Shown piece by piece: positions 21,586 to 34,429 of a stretch of 64,000 bases of DNA. The notes under the pieces are model-generated. The model was given only the letters and a program-made list of their open reading frames with translations. It was not told the origin of the DNA and searched no databases. Position 1 is the stretch's first letter; each line of letters opens with the position of its first letter. The translations under genes and the position numbers were made by a program. Source of the stretch: Panonychus citri (lineage: Eukaryota > Arthropoda > Arachnida > Trombidiformes > Tetranychidae); assembly GCF_014898815.1 (NCBI RefSeq), contig NW_026515543.1, positions 4,774,001-4,838,000 on the forward strand, given 5' to 3'.

Positions 21586-22932
21586 ATGGGACCCAATCAT
21601 AATCATCAAGACCATCGTCACAATCAACAGGACAATTGTCATTCTAATGGTGCTGGTGGTGGTAAAAGTAACCATTTAAATAGTAATAACTCTTCTAATG
21701 GTAATTCATCATTAAACTCCATCATTAATTATGAAGTGTGTCGAGATTTTTTAAGAAATGTTTGCCGTCGAGGTGCTAATTGTAGGTATCGTCATCCAGA
21801 AAGGAATGAGGCTGAAGAATTGGGTAAAAAGGTTGACTTAATATTTTGCCATGATTATCAGAATAAGGAGTGTCGCCGATCTAATTGTCGTTTTATCCAT
21901 TGTACAAAACAAGAGGAAGATATTTATCGAGCTACTGGTAAATTACCAGTTTACCTGATTGAGAAATTATCATATTCAAGACATAGCGCATCATCACCTT
22001 CACTTTCATCCGGTTCATTTCATCACCAGCATCATCCCTTATCCCATCAACACCACAACCATCAACAAGCCGACTTTATGAAATCAGCTGCATGTGATAA
22101 TATAAGTAACAATGGAATAGCCCAAAATTCATCGATAGCTTCCAATTCAGCTTCCTCATTTGTCTCTTCATTTGCTTCTTCCTTTTCATCATCTTTACCT
22201 TCACCATCAACAACTTTGGCCTCTCCCTTTCTCAAGTCAATACCCGTTTGCAAAGATAACCTTAAAGGAGATTGTCTCAGAGGTGTAAGATGCAAATTTC
22301 GTCATATTTCCGCCCAAGCAGAATATGATCTTGAATTAAGAAGTTCAACTTTCCATTCGAATGATGGGATTCGCCCTTTACAAATGGACAGAAATCATGT
22401 TGTACCACCGAGTAGCTTAATGGATAGTCCATCATCTTATCAAGGAGGATTAGCACCACCAGAACCCAAGAGACGTGCCTATGATTCATCTCTTGGCTTT
22501 GGACCTCAACCACCTATCAGCCATCCCCAATCTCTTCGTACCTCTTCATCTCTTAGTCCAAATCTATCTTCAGGTCAACCTGGAAATCATTTTGAATTTT
22601 CTAAACCGGAGCCACCTCAAAATTTATTCAACAATAGTCGTTTTCTGGAGGACGAAAATTTCAATCTTCGTCGACACATAGAAGAACTGAAGAAACAGGT
22701 AGCTGATCTTATGGCTTCAAACGAATTCTTAATTGAACAAAATGCTCAACTTCGCACAATAGGAACCAGATCAATTAATCCCTTACTTCCTCCACAGCTT
22801 AACACAAATTCATCTTCTTTATCACAATCAAATGAATCGTTTATCGGTAGTAGATCAAGTGAACATGGTATTCATCACCAGCAACAGCAACAGCAACAAC
22901 AGCACTTTCCTATCGCTTATGCACAACTCTAA
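21586..22932 (+). CDS. ZC3H10: Zinc finger CCCH domain protein 10 (ZC3H10)
   Basis: 448-residue intronless CCCH zinc-finger protein. Three fingers are seen: C52-X7-C60-X5-C66-X3-H70 (VCRDFLRNVCRRGANCRYRH), C88-X7-C96-X4-C101-X3-H105, and C222-X7-C230-X5-C236-X3-H240 (VCKDNLKGDCLRGVRCKFRH). The pair-plus-one spacing, followed by a leucine-rich coiled coil at about residues 354-392 (FLEDENFNLRRHIEELKKQV region), is the layout of ZC3H10, about 430 residues in vertebrates. That protein is a nuclear RNA- and DNA-binding factor linked to microRNA and mitochondrial gene control. Low-complexity His/Asn/Ser stretches join the modules, and a short poly-Gln tract lies near the C terminus. ATG 21586 (CCCATGG context) is the first in frame. 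It is transcribed toward mRpL19, with 721 bp between the stop codons. Confidence 0.9.
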   Translation: MGPNHNHQDHRHNQQDNCHSNGAGGGKSNHLNSNNSSNGNSSLNSIINYEVCRDFLRNVCRRGANCRYRHPERNEAEELGKKVDLIFCHDYQNKECRRSNCRFIHCTKQEEDIYRATGKLPVYLIEKLSYSRHSASSPSLSSGSFHHQHHPLSHQHHNHQQADFMKSAACDNISNNGIAQNSSIASNSASSFVSSFASSFSSSLPSPSTTLASPFLKSIPVCKDNLKGDCLRGVRCKFRHISAQAEYDLELRSSTFHSNDGIRPLQMDRNHVVPPSSLMDSPSSYQGGLAPPEPKRRAYDSSLGFGPQPPISHPQSLRTSSSLSPNLSSGQPGNHFEFSKPEPPQNLFNNSRFLEDENFNLRRHIEELKKQVADLMASNEFLIEQNAQLRTIGTRSINPLLPPQLNTNSSSLSQSNESFIGSRSSEHGIHHQQQQQQQQHFPIAYAQL

Positions 22933-23653
22933 GTGCGAAAACAATTGCCTCTCTATATCAATTAATGTAATTAGTGTTCAATTGGTCAGTTATTCACAAA
23001 TGACCAAACTCAGCTCTCAAAATTTTCGTTCACCTTATCTATTGATATCGAAATTATGATAAACGAGTTAAATTGAACGCTACTCGTTATCAAAACAATT
23101 TATACGATGAAAAATATACTTACTATTTAATTGTCCAATCAATCAACTAACAATTGATAAAAACAAAAAAAATCACATCAATGAAACATTCTAAATCCTA
23201 AAAAGGCTCATCTGCAATGAAAACTTCATCTTTAATCCTAATCATTAACAATTAGCTATCGATATGTACTCAAGCTATTTATCATGATGATGAAATAATC
23301 AAATTATCATTTATCCCTATTAACTAATTGTTTCATAAATATTTGTAAACAAAAACAATGAATGGATTTAAATTAAAACTCACAAGGAAAACAAACAATT
23401 AAACCTTATAAGAAACTTTAATTGGTTAATTGGAAAAACTTTATGAACAATCTGGAATCAGATTATCTTGATAATAACAATTCAATTGTTGGAAATCAAT
23501 CATTACAAATTTCTGATGCTGGATAACAGTTATAACCACAATAGATGATCGTTGAATTGAATCATTTATTACATTTATAAATCTAATGTTTCAATCGACT
23601 AATTAAATTTTATTTATTAAATTTCTCTTTCGAAAGGTTCAAATTCTAATCAT
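22933..23653. other. Tail-to-tail spacer between Zc3h10 and mRpL19
   Basis: AT-rich 3' UTR sequence of both genes. TTTATT at 23610-23615 is an AATAAA on the minus strand about 40 bp past the mRpL19 stop and is its likely polyadenylation signal. No other gene was seen. Confidence 0.65.
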
Positions 23654-24711
23654 TTATCTCTTAATTAGACTTGCACGTCGAGTTTTCTTTCTAATTTCAG
23701 CAGTTTCCTTTTCATGGGCTTCGAGTTTACTCCATATTGGTAATTGCTGTTCTTCTGGAATATGTTCCCGATACTCTTTCATTAGGTCAAGATGCTCATA
23801 GTTGTTGTGCTTTCGAGCTGATCTTTCGTAAAAGTGGGACCAAACATTTTCAAATTTCTCAATTCCAAGAGTTTGTCTATGATACTGAATCTTAAACCAA
23901 TTTTTTGACCAAGGTAAAGGTAACATTTTGACCTTAATTGGATTCACAGGAATTGGAGCACCTTCTTTACGAATCTCTGGTTCCAAATCAAGAGGGAACG
24001 TTGAATATTCAGGTAAAGCATCTCGTAAATATCTAAGATCTTGATCCAACCTTTTCTCTAGTTTGATTAGTTCGATACTTCGAATCGTTGGATTATACAG
24101 ATCATATCTAATTTCTATTCCTTCTCTGTCGATTATATTTCTTAGAGTAAAACAAGTATTAAGACCAGAACCTTCTCGATAAATACATATTCCAAGGAAA
24201 CGAGACACTTTTCCTGGAGCAAAAGGATCTGAAACAGTAACAGCAAGAATTGAGCCAACATAAAATTCAGGAATATCCAAATTTTCTCGTCTTTTGATCA
24301 TATCCTGATGTTCTGGATAGGAAAGAGGGTAAAAGTCAGATCAGGACGAGAGGAAAATTTTTCTATTGTTTTCAAAACTGAAAGCACAAGCAACTCTTTT
24401 GTTAAACTCTGTTTAATTTACTTACCTAAATTAACTTTAACTTTATTTCTGTGGTCAGGATTGGGAGCAGGTAGAAAATCAGGATACTTTAATCTCATAG
24501 ATTCCAATTCCTCAGGAATTAACTTCTTACTAAAAGGTAAAGATCTCGCATCTTCTGGTTTAGTTGTGAAAGAATATGGGAAATCTTTGCCTTTGTCAAA
24601 TCTCTTTTTTGCATGGACCCAACCTCGAAGACAACGGACCTGAAAAGAGCGTTGATAATTGTTAATTAAATTACTAGAAGGGAAAAAATTAACCACTTTA
24701 GGTAAATTCAT
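23654..24711 (-). CDS. mRpL19: Mitochondrial large-subunit ribosomal protein L19 (two exons)
   Basis: Nuclear-encoded bL19m of the mitochondrial large ribosomal subunit. Exon 1 is 24711-24426 (start ATG 24711; N-terminal ~25 residues form a plausible mitochondrial targeting sequence). A 113-bp intron (24425-24313) has GTAAG donor and TATCCAG acceptor. Exon 2 is 24312-23654. Splicing gives ...KVKVNLEHQDMIKRRENLD and a 314-residue protein. The L19 signature is clear: IPEFYVGSILAVTVSDPF, RFLGICIYREGSGLNTCFTLRN, ELIKLEKRLDQDLRYLRDALPEYSTF and KVKMLPLPWSKNW. The 215-codon open frame of exon 2 taken alone would start at an internal Met and is not the real start. Length is close to the human protein (about 290). 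No defects seen. Confidence 0.95.
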
Positions 24712-26895
24712 ATTTGATTAAAAAAAGAAACAAACAAAATCACATTTCCTTAAAAAACCAAAACAAGATCCAAATGAAACAAAAATGCTCTAAGAATAGC
24801 CACATTTGCTATTTTCAGAGCAAAAATGTGATTTTTTCCACGAAAAAAGTAACTAACGATTTCTTTCAATTCGTCAACTTTTAATAATTAGAAATTATTA
24901 TTTCTAATTAGTTAACTAACTAATCCATTCTATTCGTTTCTTTAGCTTTTAAAACAAAACAGATTCATTGACTTCTGTGCTCTCTGAATATTTTTGGCGA
25001 AAAATTCAGAGTAAATAAATGAAGAACAATTCAAATTGTGATTAATTGTCAAATCCAATAGATGTTCAATCAAGGGCAGGTTAGATTTCCTTTTAATTTC
25101 TTATCAATTTAATAACAATTTAACTCAATTTCTATTCTATAAAAATTGTGTCTTCTTTATTCTTGAATCCGTTTTAATTTGAGTTTCAATATTCCTCGGA
25201 ATTGCTATTGAAGAAAAAGAATTGAAATTTTCTCTTCTCTTTTCTTTTTTGTTTCTTCTCAATATTTTCTAGAGAATAATTGATTTTCCCTTTTTCTTGC
25301 TCTCATTTTGATTGTAGATTTCGAAAGGTTCAAAGTGAATAATAATCAGTTTGTCTTCATGAGAATGTATGAAAAATAACCATTGACCGTGATACATTTT
25401 GATAGATGTATATATGAGATTGATTGGTGTGAATCAAAGCAAAGGAATCGCGAAGTGGAGAGAGAGAGAGAGACCTTTGGAATTGGAAAAAATTGTAAAC
25501 TGTCAAAGTATAACTGTAAAAGTTATTACACATTGGGAATAACATGTCAAATGATTGAGAGAAGATGAAGAGATGAGGAAAAAGAAATGTAGAGATGATC
25601 TGGAGAAGAGAAAAAGTCAAAACTCTTCCCATGGAAAAAAGCAAACGTAAACACCCAGAGTATGTAAGTATCATAGTGATATTATTTTCCAACATAAACT
25701 GTAGTGACTTTTTATTAACGGTTCATTTGATTTGCGAAAAGAGAAACAGATTCTCCTTGAAATTCTGTGACACTTTGTCTTCTTCGATTCTTTTTCTCCT
25801 CAGATTTACCTCGATTTTTCATTGCAACATTTTATTCATCAGCATCATGGATCAAACTCTGGGAAACACTTAACTTTCTCATTCTCTTTCCATGTTACCA
25901 TGTTTATCAGGTGAAAGAACACTGAAGACAAAGAAGAGAGAGATGAACAGACAGAGAGAATTGATTTATTTTCTTAAAGTTTCTCACAGAAAATGATAAT
26001 TTATCTTTTTCTATTCTCTTTTTCATTATTTGTCAAAACTTATTCCTAATGTTTCATGATTAATGTTTCACCAATGATGAGAGCAATTATTGATTATCCT
26101 CAAGAAAATGGATCAATAAATTGCTGGTTAAAGGTAATTAAATTTAAAACGATCAAATTGATATTATAACAAACCAATCAAATCAATTAACTGGAACCTC
26201 ATCAGCTGATCAAACCCTTACCCTCGACAATTTAAGTTGATACTCTTAATTGTTTACATTCAATATCAATCAGTTGCTTTCACTAACAATTGAAAAAAAA
26301 AGTTTCTTCTAATATTGATAAATGGGTTTTGAATTTTTCTCATCCATAGAGATACAACTATTTATATCATTTCTTATTTTTCTCTATATATTTTTCAGAA
26401 TTCAATTTTTTCATCTTCTCATCGGATTCCCTGAACATCATCATTACTATCATCACTATCATCTTCTTTTCTCCATCGTAATCATCATCAAATTTTGATC
26501 CTTTTCGGTTATCACCACTTTACCTTTTTTTCCTCATCTCTGTTGAAAACTTTGTAAGAAGAAAAAAGGAAAGATGAACAACATCATCTTTTCGAATCTT
26601 ATTTTTTTTCCATCTCCATGTTAGTTTTATCTTCTATTCCATTGGCATCATCATCTTCATCTCTCTTCACTTCTTTATCTGATTGTCCTTTTTTTCATTT
26701 CTTCTAACATAATCCTACGGCCATTTCTCTTCTTTACCATAACTTGTAAAGAAGAGGAAGACGAAGGGATGAGGATGGAGATCGCTAAAGAAGATTGGAA
26801 AAATAGAGAGAAAGAAAACTGTGAAATTGGATTCAGTTGGCGAAATTCAATTGGAAAAGTTCAGATAATTTCTCTCTCAATATATATTTGTGTAT

Positions 26896-26947
<52 letters not shown>

Positions 26948-28277
26948 CTCATCTTACAAAACTTCACAACATCAAGACCCATTCAAAGATCCATTAGCTT
27001 TGGAAATACCATCAACAAGATCAAATCACTTTACATTGATTTATATTTTATCTTATAAAGTTTCAAGACATTTAAGATAATATATATTGTAAGATATTGA
27101 TAGTTTCTTGAAAAAAAAACAATCAATTTAATCAAGTTGCCGATGCTGATATAATCGTGATAAACAAAAATCCAGGAAACAATTGAAACTGAAAAGGAAA
27201 TAAAAAATTGAAACATTGAACCTGATTAACCCAATCATCTGATGATGATATTGATAATAACAGTATCATCTTCATCACCCTGATTATCAGTTCTAATCCT
27301 TAAATCCAATGATGATGATGATGATGAGAGTGAAAATAGTTTTAAGAAAAATTGATGACATCTCATTAAAAGAGTAATCATTTTTATCATCACAATCTCC
27401 TCATCTTCAATTTAATTTGCTTAACGATTACAATGTAAATCAATAACCAAAAGGAACCAAAAAAACCAATGGAAAGGAAAATGGGAACAATTAATGATCA
27501 CCTCATCCTCATCATCATCATCATTAATTATATAATCGTCGCAATCAAATGTAATTGTTTTGTCTCCCTACCAAGTTTCAAATCTTTTACAGAGATTGAT
27601 TTTCCTTGTTGAAAACTTGAAACTCTGTTGATATTATTGATGATTTCATATATTCATCTGAACATATGATGGATTTAACTTTAAAAAAGTGAAATATTTT
27701 ACTGAGAAAAGTAAACAAAAAAACTTCAATGGAAAAAAATATCAATCAATGAGATTTTTTTTCCTTCTCACCCAATGATTGGTTTTTTGACTTTTTCGAG
27801 ATTCATGTTTACATGTTTATCTAACATGATGATTATGGTTCTTGTTTATCGTTTAGATAGTTTTCTTTTCTCATAATATTTTTTTCTTTGACATTCTTAA
27901 ATTGTAATGATAAATCACCAACAATTGAAACAACAATTTACCAAGAAGAAAAACAATCTAAGATCAATCATCAATACTAAGAAAGTGAACAAAGATTATC
28001 ATGTTGATATATTATCCTTGATACATTTTTGAGTTGTATTGATATTAATTAGTTGAGATATAATTTGTCTTTTTCTTTCTTATATTTATTTTGATTTTTT
28101 AATTGTTTCCATTTTCATTTAATTTGTTTTCGTTGGGAGGTTATAGAAAATATCGATAGATGGAGTTAGTGAGGTCGTTTGATTTTCGCAATTCTAATTT
28201 TAATTGTGTTCATTTGTTTAATTGTCATCGTTTCAATTTTGATTTGATTTCAACTTGTAACTTTATATGATCCTAAT
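24712..28277. other. No gene recognised; simple repeats
   Basis: AT-rich sequence with GA-, TC- and ATC-rich patches. A (TC)n run lies at 26899-26944. A possible start ATG at 25631 with 11 codons before a GTAAGT donor (25664) is too short to support. ORFs at 25357-25873 and 26769-27216 are low-complexity. Confidence 0.5.
26899..26944. repeat. (TC)n microsatellite
   Basis: Uninterrupted TC run of about 46 bp. It creates Ser-Leu repeat open frames that are not genes. Confidence 0.95.
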
Positions 28278-28981
28278 GATATATTTCTATTGGTTAATTG
28301 TCATCAACCTGGATTGTCTTTTGACTTTTGCTTTAGTAGCTTGAACATGAAATCAGCTTAAATTGATTAGCATTTTGGTTAATCAATAAAATGATGATTA
28401 TGATAATTTGAAAAGGTATCATGATAATTTAGTTAATCCACTGCTTTGTATATTTAGTCATCAAGTGTCTTGTTAACTGTCTTTTTACCTTCTCTTTAGT
28501 TTTTTTTGTTGATTATTAGATTCAAATTTAGCTGACAATTGATTGACAAAGTGACTATTTTATTAATTACCTTAAAGTAAAATGTGTAAGCAAAAATAGT
28601 GATCAGTTTAAATGTTTAAACAATTGATATATTTCTATTGGTTAATTGTCATCAACCTGGATTGTCTTTTGACTTTTGCTTTAGTAGCTTGAACATGAAA
28701 TCAGCTTAAATTGATTAGCATTTTGGTTAATCAATAAAATGATGATTATGATAATTTGAAAAGGTATCATGATAATTTAGTTAATCCACTGCTTTGTATA
28801 TTTAGTCATCAAGTGTCTTGTTAACTGTCTTTTTACCTTCTCTTTAGTTTTTTTTGTTGATTATTAGATTCAAATTTAGCTGACAATTGATTGACAAAGT
28901 GACACTATTTTAAATTAATTACCTTAAAGTAAAAATGTGTAAGCAAAAAATAGTGATCAGTTTAAATGTTTAAACAATTGA
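28278..28981. repeat. Tandem duplication, ~350-bp unit, two copies
   Basis: Unit 1 (28278-28627) is repeated at 28626-28981. The copies start with GATATATTTCTATTGG and end with TTTAAACAATTGA. Nearly all bases match; the few differences visible are small insertions in the second copy (near 28905-28950). No coding content. A recent local duplication. Confidence 0.93.
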
Positions 28982-29015
28982 GATTATGATCTTCCCACCG
29001 ATACCAAGAAAAGCT

Positions 29016-29018
<3 letters not shown>

Positions 29019-29062
<44 letters not shown>
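29019..29062. repeat. (AG)n microsatellite
   Basis: Uninterrupted AG run of about 44 bp immediately after the tandem duplication. Confidence 0.95.
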
Positions 29063-29066
<4 letters not shown>

Positions 29067-30884
29067 GAAGAGGAATATTTTCTGATGAGACTGAAAAAAA
29101 CACGAAAAAGTAAAAAAAAAGTGATAATATTTTAGCGATTCCCTTGTCAATTAAGTAAACAAACAAAGTGGAGCAAAGATGAGAAGATCAACATCATCAA
29201 GTGTAAGATAAAAAGACAGTTAAGTTACATCAATTTACCTTAATCATCATCAACATTGTTTCCTTTACCTTGTCAAAGAAACAGAGACAATTCAAAATGA
29301 ACACAAGGTTAAGGTTTACCATAGAAAAATAATTCCACCTTCTCAATCTCCTCGATATCATTTTCTCTCTCTCATGTTTATCATCATTAATCCATCCTCC
29401 TCCTCCTCCTCCTTCTCCTCATCATCATCATTTTGATGATCTTCATCTTCTTGTATATTATTGTTACTACAAAACAATCATTTATATTCACAACAACTGA
29501 AGATAAATGATGTTACCTTGATGGAGAAACGAGAAAAAAACTAAATAATATCACAAAGAAAACGTTTGTTGTTTCATCTTCCTCTCCATTCATTCAGTGA
29601 TAATATCTCATGAAAATCTAACACTGGACATTTATCAATATACATTTATCATCATCTTCATAACAATCAAATTGTTATCGTTTTTTAAACTACAATTGAC
29701 TTTTGTCTAATCAACAATTAGATTTATCACTTTTTTCCCTATTCATTTTTTCATTTGCTTTTTTTAACCAACAATCAACAATCAACATTGAACAACAAAA
29801 ACTGATCATTATTTGAATAATTTAATGAACTACAAAAAAAGTTCAATATTTTGTATTCACAAATAACATTTCATGATAGTGATTAAGTTTTTTTTCCAGG
29901 TCAGTTCCTTGATTATGTTGAAACACTTTCCTTTTACACCCAGGGAAATGTTGACAATCAAGTTGATTATTACAACTGATTGTTTCCATCATCATCACCT
30001 TTTGATTGACTTTGATTTCTTCAACAATTTAAGGTCAATTTCATTAACAATATAATTTAACCTTTAATTTTTATTGACATCATATTGACACATTGACAAG
30101 AGACAAGATAAACAATAATAAACATTTTAATCATCATGATTTAAGTTGATTGTTGTTACATGACCATTAAGATTCAAACAGTGTTCACAGTGTTGTTGAT
30201 TAAAAATCTAATCAAGTTTATGATTAGATTTTTTTCTTCTCCTTTTCTTGATTGATTTGATTTGATTGGCCATTTAATCATTGATTTTATATAATATATT
30301 TTCATTCATAGGTAAATGATGATAATACTTCCGGAATTGATGGATTCCATTGTAAACAATCATCAATTAAGATTCCCTGTTGAGTGATTATCATTATCAT
30401 GATCAAACTGAGAAACTGAGTTATGATTAAAATCTTTGTGAGTTATCATTTGGAATCAATCAATCAATGGTAATAATTTACATCCTTTTTCATTATATTA
30501 TTAGTTTTTTTTAATATCAATGATCAAGGGGATCAATTATTTTCACTAGGATGCGGAAGTTTGTGAGGGTGAGAGTTAAATGATGATAAACAAGATGACA
30601 AGATGAAGATGGACAATTTTATTTGTCCATTTAAAATCAATCCATGATGATAAAAGTGATGAAGGTAGAGATGAGGGTTGGATGAGGGTGGATGAGGGTG
30701 GATAAAGGCAAGATAATGTAATAATAAAAGTAGTGAGGATCAAGATGAAATGACATATCATGCTGAGAGAAGACAAAGTGAAGAAGGGGCTGAAGATGAG
30801 GATGAAGATGAAAATAACAGTAAAACCTTGTAAGGTAATAGTTGAATTGACATGGATTCCCCTTAAGCGTTGAATTAGAGGAGG

Positions 30885-30888
<4 letters not shown>

Positions 30889-30928
<40 letters not shown>
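30889..30928. repeat. (GA)n microsatellite
   Basis: Uninterrupted GA run of about 40 bp. Confidence 0.95.
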
Positions 30929-30931
<3 letters not shown>

Positions 30932-31629
30932 AGATGATAATGAAGTTAAAGATAGATACTGGATGATGAATGAATTTTTCTCAGTCTTTTTTTCTGTATT
31001 TCCAAGATTAAAATTAATTGTAATTGTGAATAAATCAGTTGACATTGATTACTTTGCCTCTTCTTTCATCATGATGATCAGGATCATCCAAACAACATGG
31101 TACATCTTGTAAAACAACAGATTAATTTAAACTCATTTAATCTTAATCTCTTTTCCTTGTTTTTATTAGGTCAACGACAACATAACATAACAATTTACAT
31201 GAGTGTTTATGATTATTGTTTAACAATTTACTGATTGGTAGAAACTCATAAACTCAAGGAATCAAGAAACAACAACAACAACAATCAGGGAAATAAAGAG
31301 ACAAAAAAAAATAAAGACTAACAAGAGGATAAAGAGCAGTTTAAAGATTAAGATGATGGAGATGAGGATAAAGATAGAGATGGTAAGACAAGGAGGTGGA
31401 TAAAGATGAAGATGAAGAGGAGGAAGATGTTAAAACCATTGGCAGGTTGAATAAATATCCAATTACAATTACAATGAATAGCAAGTAGTAGTGAAAGATA
31501 TAAAAAAGTTGAAATGACCAAGTTAAAGATGACCATCACCAAGTAAACATCAACAATAATCATAAACACTGCGAATGTTATTCAATTTTATCTTCATCTC
31601 TCTCCCTTTGTTTATTATTATTTTTACAG

Positions 31630-31854
31630 CCTCGTAAACAATTTGTTGCTTCATCTTCATCCCAATGGTCAGTGTTGTTTACCGTTCAAGTTGCAAATGA
31701 TGGAGGATGTAAGCTGATATTTTGTCGTAAAAAAGTTGCATTTCCAAGAAGGATAAAAGATGAGGACGATCAAAGGATGATGTTAATGGAGGATGAGGAT
31801 GATCAATCTAATGACCAGAAAGAAAAACTAAATAACAAATGTCAAGAGCTGTAA
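31630..31854 (+). other. Candidate terminal exon, plus strand
   Basis: A pyrimidine tract and AG (TTATTTTTACAG) precede 74 open codons ending at TAA. They begin PRKQFVASSSSQWSVLFTVQ, continue VANDGGCKLIFCRKK, then become acidic. Composition is less repetitive than the surroundings. No family is recognised; the tail of the frame overlaps GAT-rich simple sequence, which favours open frames by chance. Confidence 0.2.
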
Positions 31855-34158
31855 AAGAAAAATAAAAAGACTGACCCTCACTGACCTCCGTCGGTGGTGT
31901 AACCTTTTTGGACTTGCAACAGTGGCGATTGTGTGTTAATAAGGATTAAGGTTAAAGATGAAGATAAAGATGAGGATGAGGATGAGGATGAGGATGATAA
32001 AGATGATCCAGTTCTTGGAAGTTAAAAAATTGCAAAGACATTGAAATGTTTATTACAATCATAAACTAGTTGGAGTAATGAAAAAACAAATCATTTCAAT
32101 GGAAACTGTAATTTATTTAATTACAATTGAAATTAATTTCTTGGTCTCTAATTAAGTTTTGTTTGTTGGTAAATAATTATAATCATAGCAACGAGTAAAA
32201 GTTTACGAGCTAGTTAATTGTTAACATATTGAGTTGTAATCATCAACTTTGATCCGGATCAATGAGAATTGTTAATTTAACCCAAATGACAATTAATTTA
32301 ATCATAAAAATAGAAGTTAATTGTTTTTTTCCTTAATTAATTAAGGTAACAAATTTCTAGTATTCTTGAGAAAACTTGATCAATTGAATACAATTTAATT
32401 GTCTCATTAAACTTTTCATCTCATTGATTGCTGGTTAAATTTTCAATCCATAATCAAATATTATATCATTTATATTAACACAATCAATAAAATCAATTGA
32501 TTGTTCAGACAACATAAATCACTTTGATTAGAGTAAAAATAATCAACTAGATTTAATAATAATTATCAAATCATTAAGGTGATTTAATCATAATCAAGCC
32601 AAACTGTGTGTTGGTAATTTAATACATTTAATCAAGATCATTGAACCTTTTGATTATATTGATTAATTTGGTTCAATAGTAGCAATCAATTAATAGTGAT
32701 TATTTTTTAATCGTAAAGTTTATTGTCAATCAAATACTTTGATTCAACCAGAAAGGACAATCAAAGGTAAGAGGGAAAACTATCAAAATTAAGGTTAATT
32801 GTAGCCAATCAAATTTAATTTACTCTCTCCCTGATTAATTGGTTAAGTTAATAAAGGTTAGACCATTGGATTAAATCATGTTAATCATAATAATCATTTG
32901 GTAACAATTGATTAGCATGATGAAAATAAGCAAAGACATTCTGATTAGTTTGTTGCATGATCAGTATTGTTATTATGTATTAGTTGCATGAATCGATTGA
33001 CTTGATAATAAGTAAATTATTATTACTATTATCAAATCAACTTGAGATTACCTGATCAGATGATCATCAAAGTAATAATAATATTCATGATAACACCTAG
33101 ATGACATTGAGTATTCATGTTGATTGTTAGGATGACTGATTATTTCTGATTACTATTATTGTTCATAAGCTTAAGGTTAATTTTTTTTCTTGTCATTCAA
33201 CTTAAATGTGAACTAATTGTGTATATTATTGTTATTATGATTAGTATGATAGAAATAGTTTATTATTAGTCAGCTAATTAGTGTTGTTGGATTGGGGGAT
33301 TAGGATTGATTGTTGTATTACCTTTGAAAATAGATTTTCTCATTTCTAGTCAATAGAGATTTAGATTATTTTTCTCTCCAAGATTGATTAGGATTGATTA
33401 TGAAAAGCTAATTTCATCATCTTTCCATCATTTAATTGCTCTCCTCCAGTTTCATTTATTTAATTACCATTAGGCTATTGATTTGATTTAAATAGTAGCA
33501 TCAGCAGTTGATTGTTGTTAAATTATCAAACATCAGGAAAAAGGCCATTGATTGTTGATAATCATTCATTTGCATTTTATTGAAACATAAATTTCAATTC
33601 ACAATTAAATTAATCTCCATTGATTAATTACTTTCTTTTTTTTCTGGCTGGTCCAAGGTAAATTGTTTGGCAATCATTTGTATCACATTTTGATGATTTT
33701 CTTGGTGAGATGAAATTGATTGTCAAGTTTAATGTAATTTAGACAATGGTGAAAGGATCTTTTTGATCTGCCTGGAGGATGATGACAATAAATGGATCAT
33801 GATAAATTTATATACTGTATTAATGGTGTTGTTGTTGGTGTTGGTGTTGGTGTTGATGATGGTGATGTTTTTGTTGTTGAAGTAGCGGAGAAAACTTTTT
33901 TTATTGATTGTGACAGTGTTAAGCCTTCCAGATCAATTTGATGTCTTGTCATAACTACTTCACATTCATCAGCAGGATAAAAATGCATGAAGATCATGGT
34001 AAAGATGAATCACAAGATGGATGAAAAATTCTGATCCTTTTTGAATTTATCATCATCTGTTTCCTCCTCCTTCTCATCCTCCTCATCATCATCATCATCA
34101 TCATCATCCTGGAATGTATTAATACCATATAAGAAGAAGCAAAATTTTTCTCAAAACT
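31855..34158. other. No gene recognised
   Basis: AT-rich with a GATGAG hexamer run near 31970-31996. A minus-strand open frame at 33797-33997 (HFYPADECEVVMTRHQIDL, then Thr/Pro-rich) has no supported start or splice site. Confidence 0.45.
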
Positions 34159-34211
34159 TTAAGCTTTGTAATCCCATTTATCCAAATCTTTAGATCCAAA
34201 AAGTGGCGACC
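34159..34211 (-). other. Candidate last exon, minus strand
   Basis: The minus-strand acceptor CAATTTACAG is followed by codons giving SPLFGSKDLDKWDYKA and a TAA stop. It joins in phase with the upstream candidate exon at 34388-34429. No family is recognised. Confidence 0.25.
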
Positions 34212-34387
34212 CTGTAAATTGAATAGTAAAAGATAAATATTATGAACGTAAGTTTTTTCAAACAACCTCTCAAAAAACACTTTTAATAACAGAATCAATT
34301 AATCACTTCACTAATTAATTGTTCCCAATAGTAATAACAATAATAATCATCTAATGGTTATTTGTATATATTAATACATGTACTTAC

Positions 34388-34429
34388 CCAAACACATCCG
34401 ATGAGCTGATTAACCAAAAGTGAAATAAA
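34388..34429 (-). other. Candidate 42-bp internal exon, minus strand
   Basis: Bounded by a strong acceptor (TCTTTTTACAG) and a strong donor (GG|GTAAGTAC) on the minus strand. Read in phase 2 it gives LFHFWLISSSDVF and then joins the exon at 34159-34211 as ...SSSDVFGSPLFGSKDLDKW. Upstream exons were not found. Confidence 0.25.

Larger units (their letters stand above)
28982..31629. other. No gene recognised; simple repeats
   Basis: Contains an (AG)n run at 29019-29062 and a (GA)n run at 30889-30928, plus CTC/ATC-rich and GAGGGTG patches. An acceptor-like site near 29900 is followed by 50 open codons without a recognisable motif. Confidence 0.5.

Noticed and set aside
22062..22681. Open frames overlapping Zc3h10 in other frames
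   Set aside because: Shadows of the ZC3H10 coding sequence; no motifs.
24308..24643. 111-codon plus-strand open frame
   Set aside because: Antisense shadow of mRpL19 exons and intron.
25631..25663. ATG plus 11 codons before a GTAAGT donor (MEKSKRKHPEY)
   Set aside because: Too short to support; no matching downstream exon found.
33797..33997. Minus-strand frame HFYPADECEVVMTRHQIDL...
   Set aside because: No splice or start support, and the second half is a (GTT/GGT)n simple repeat.
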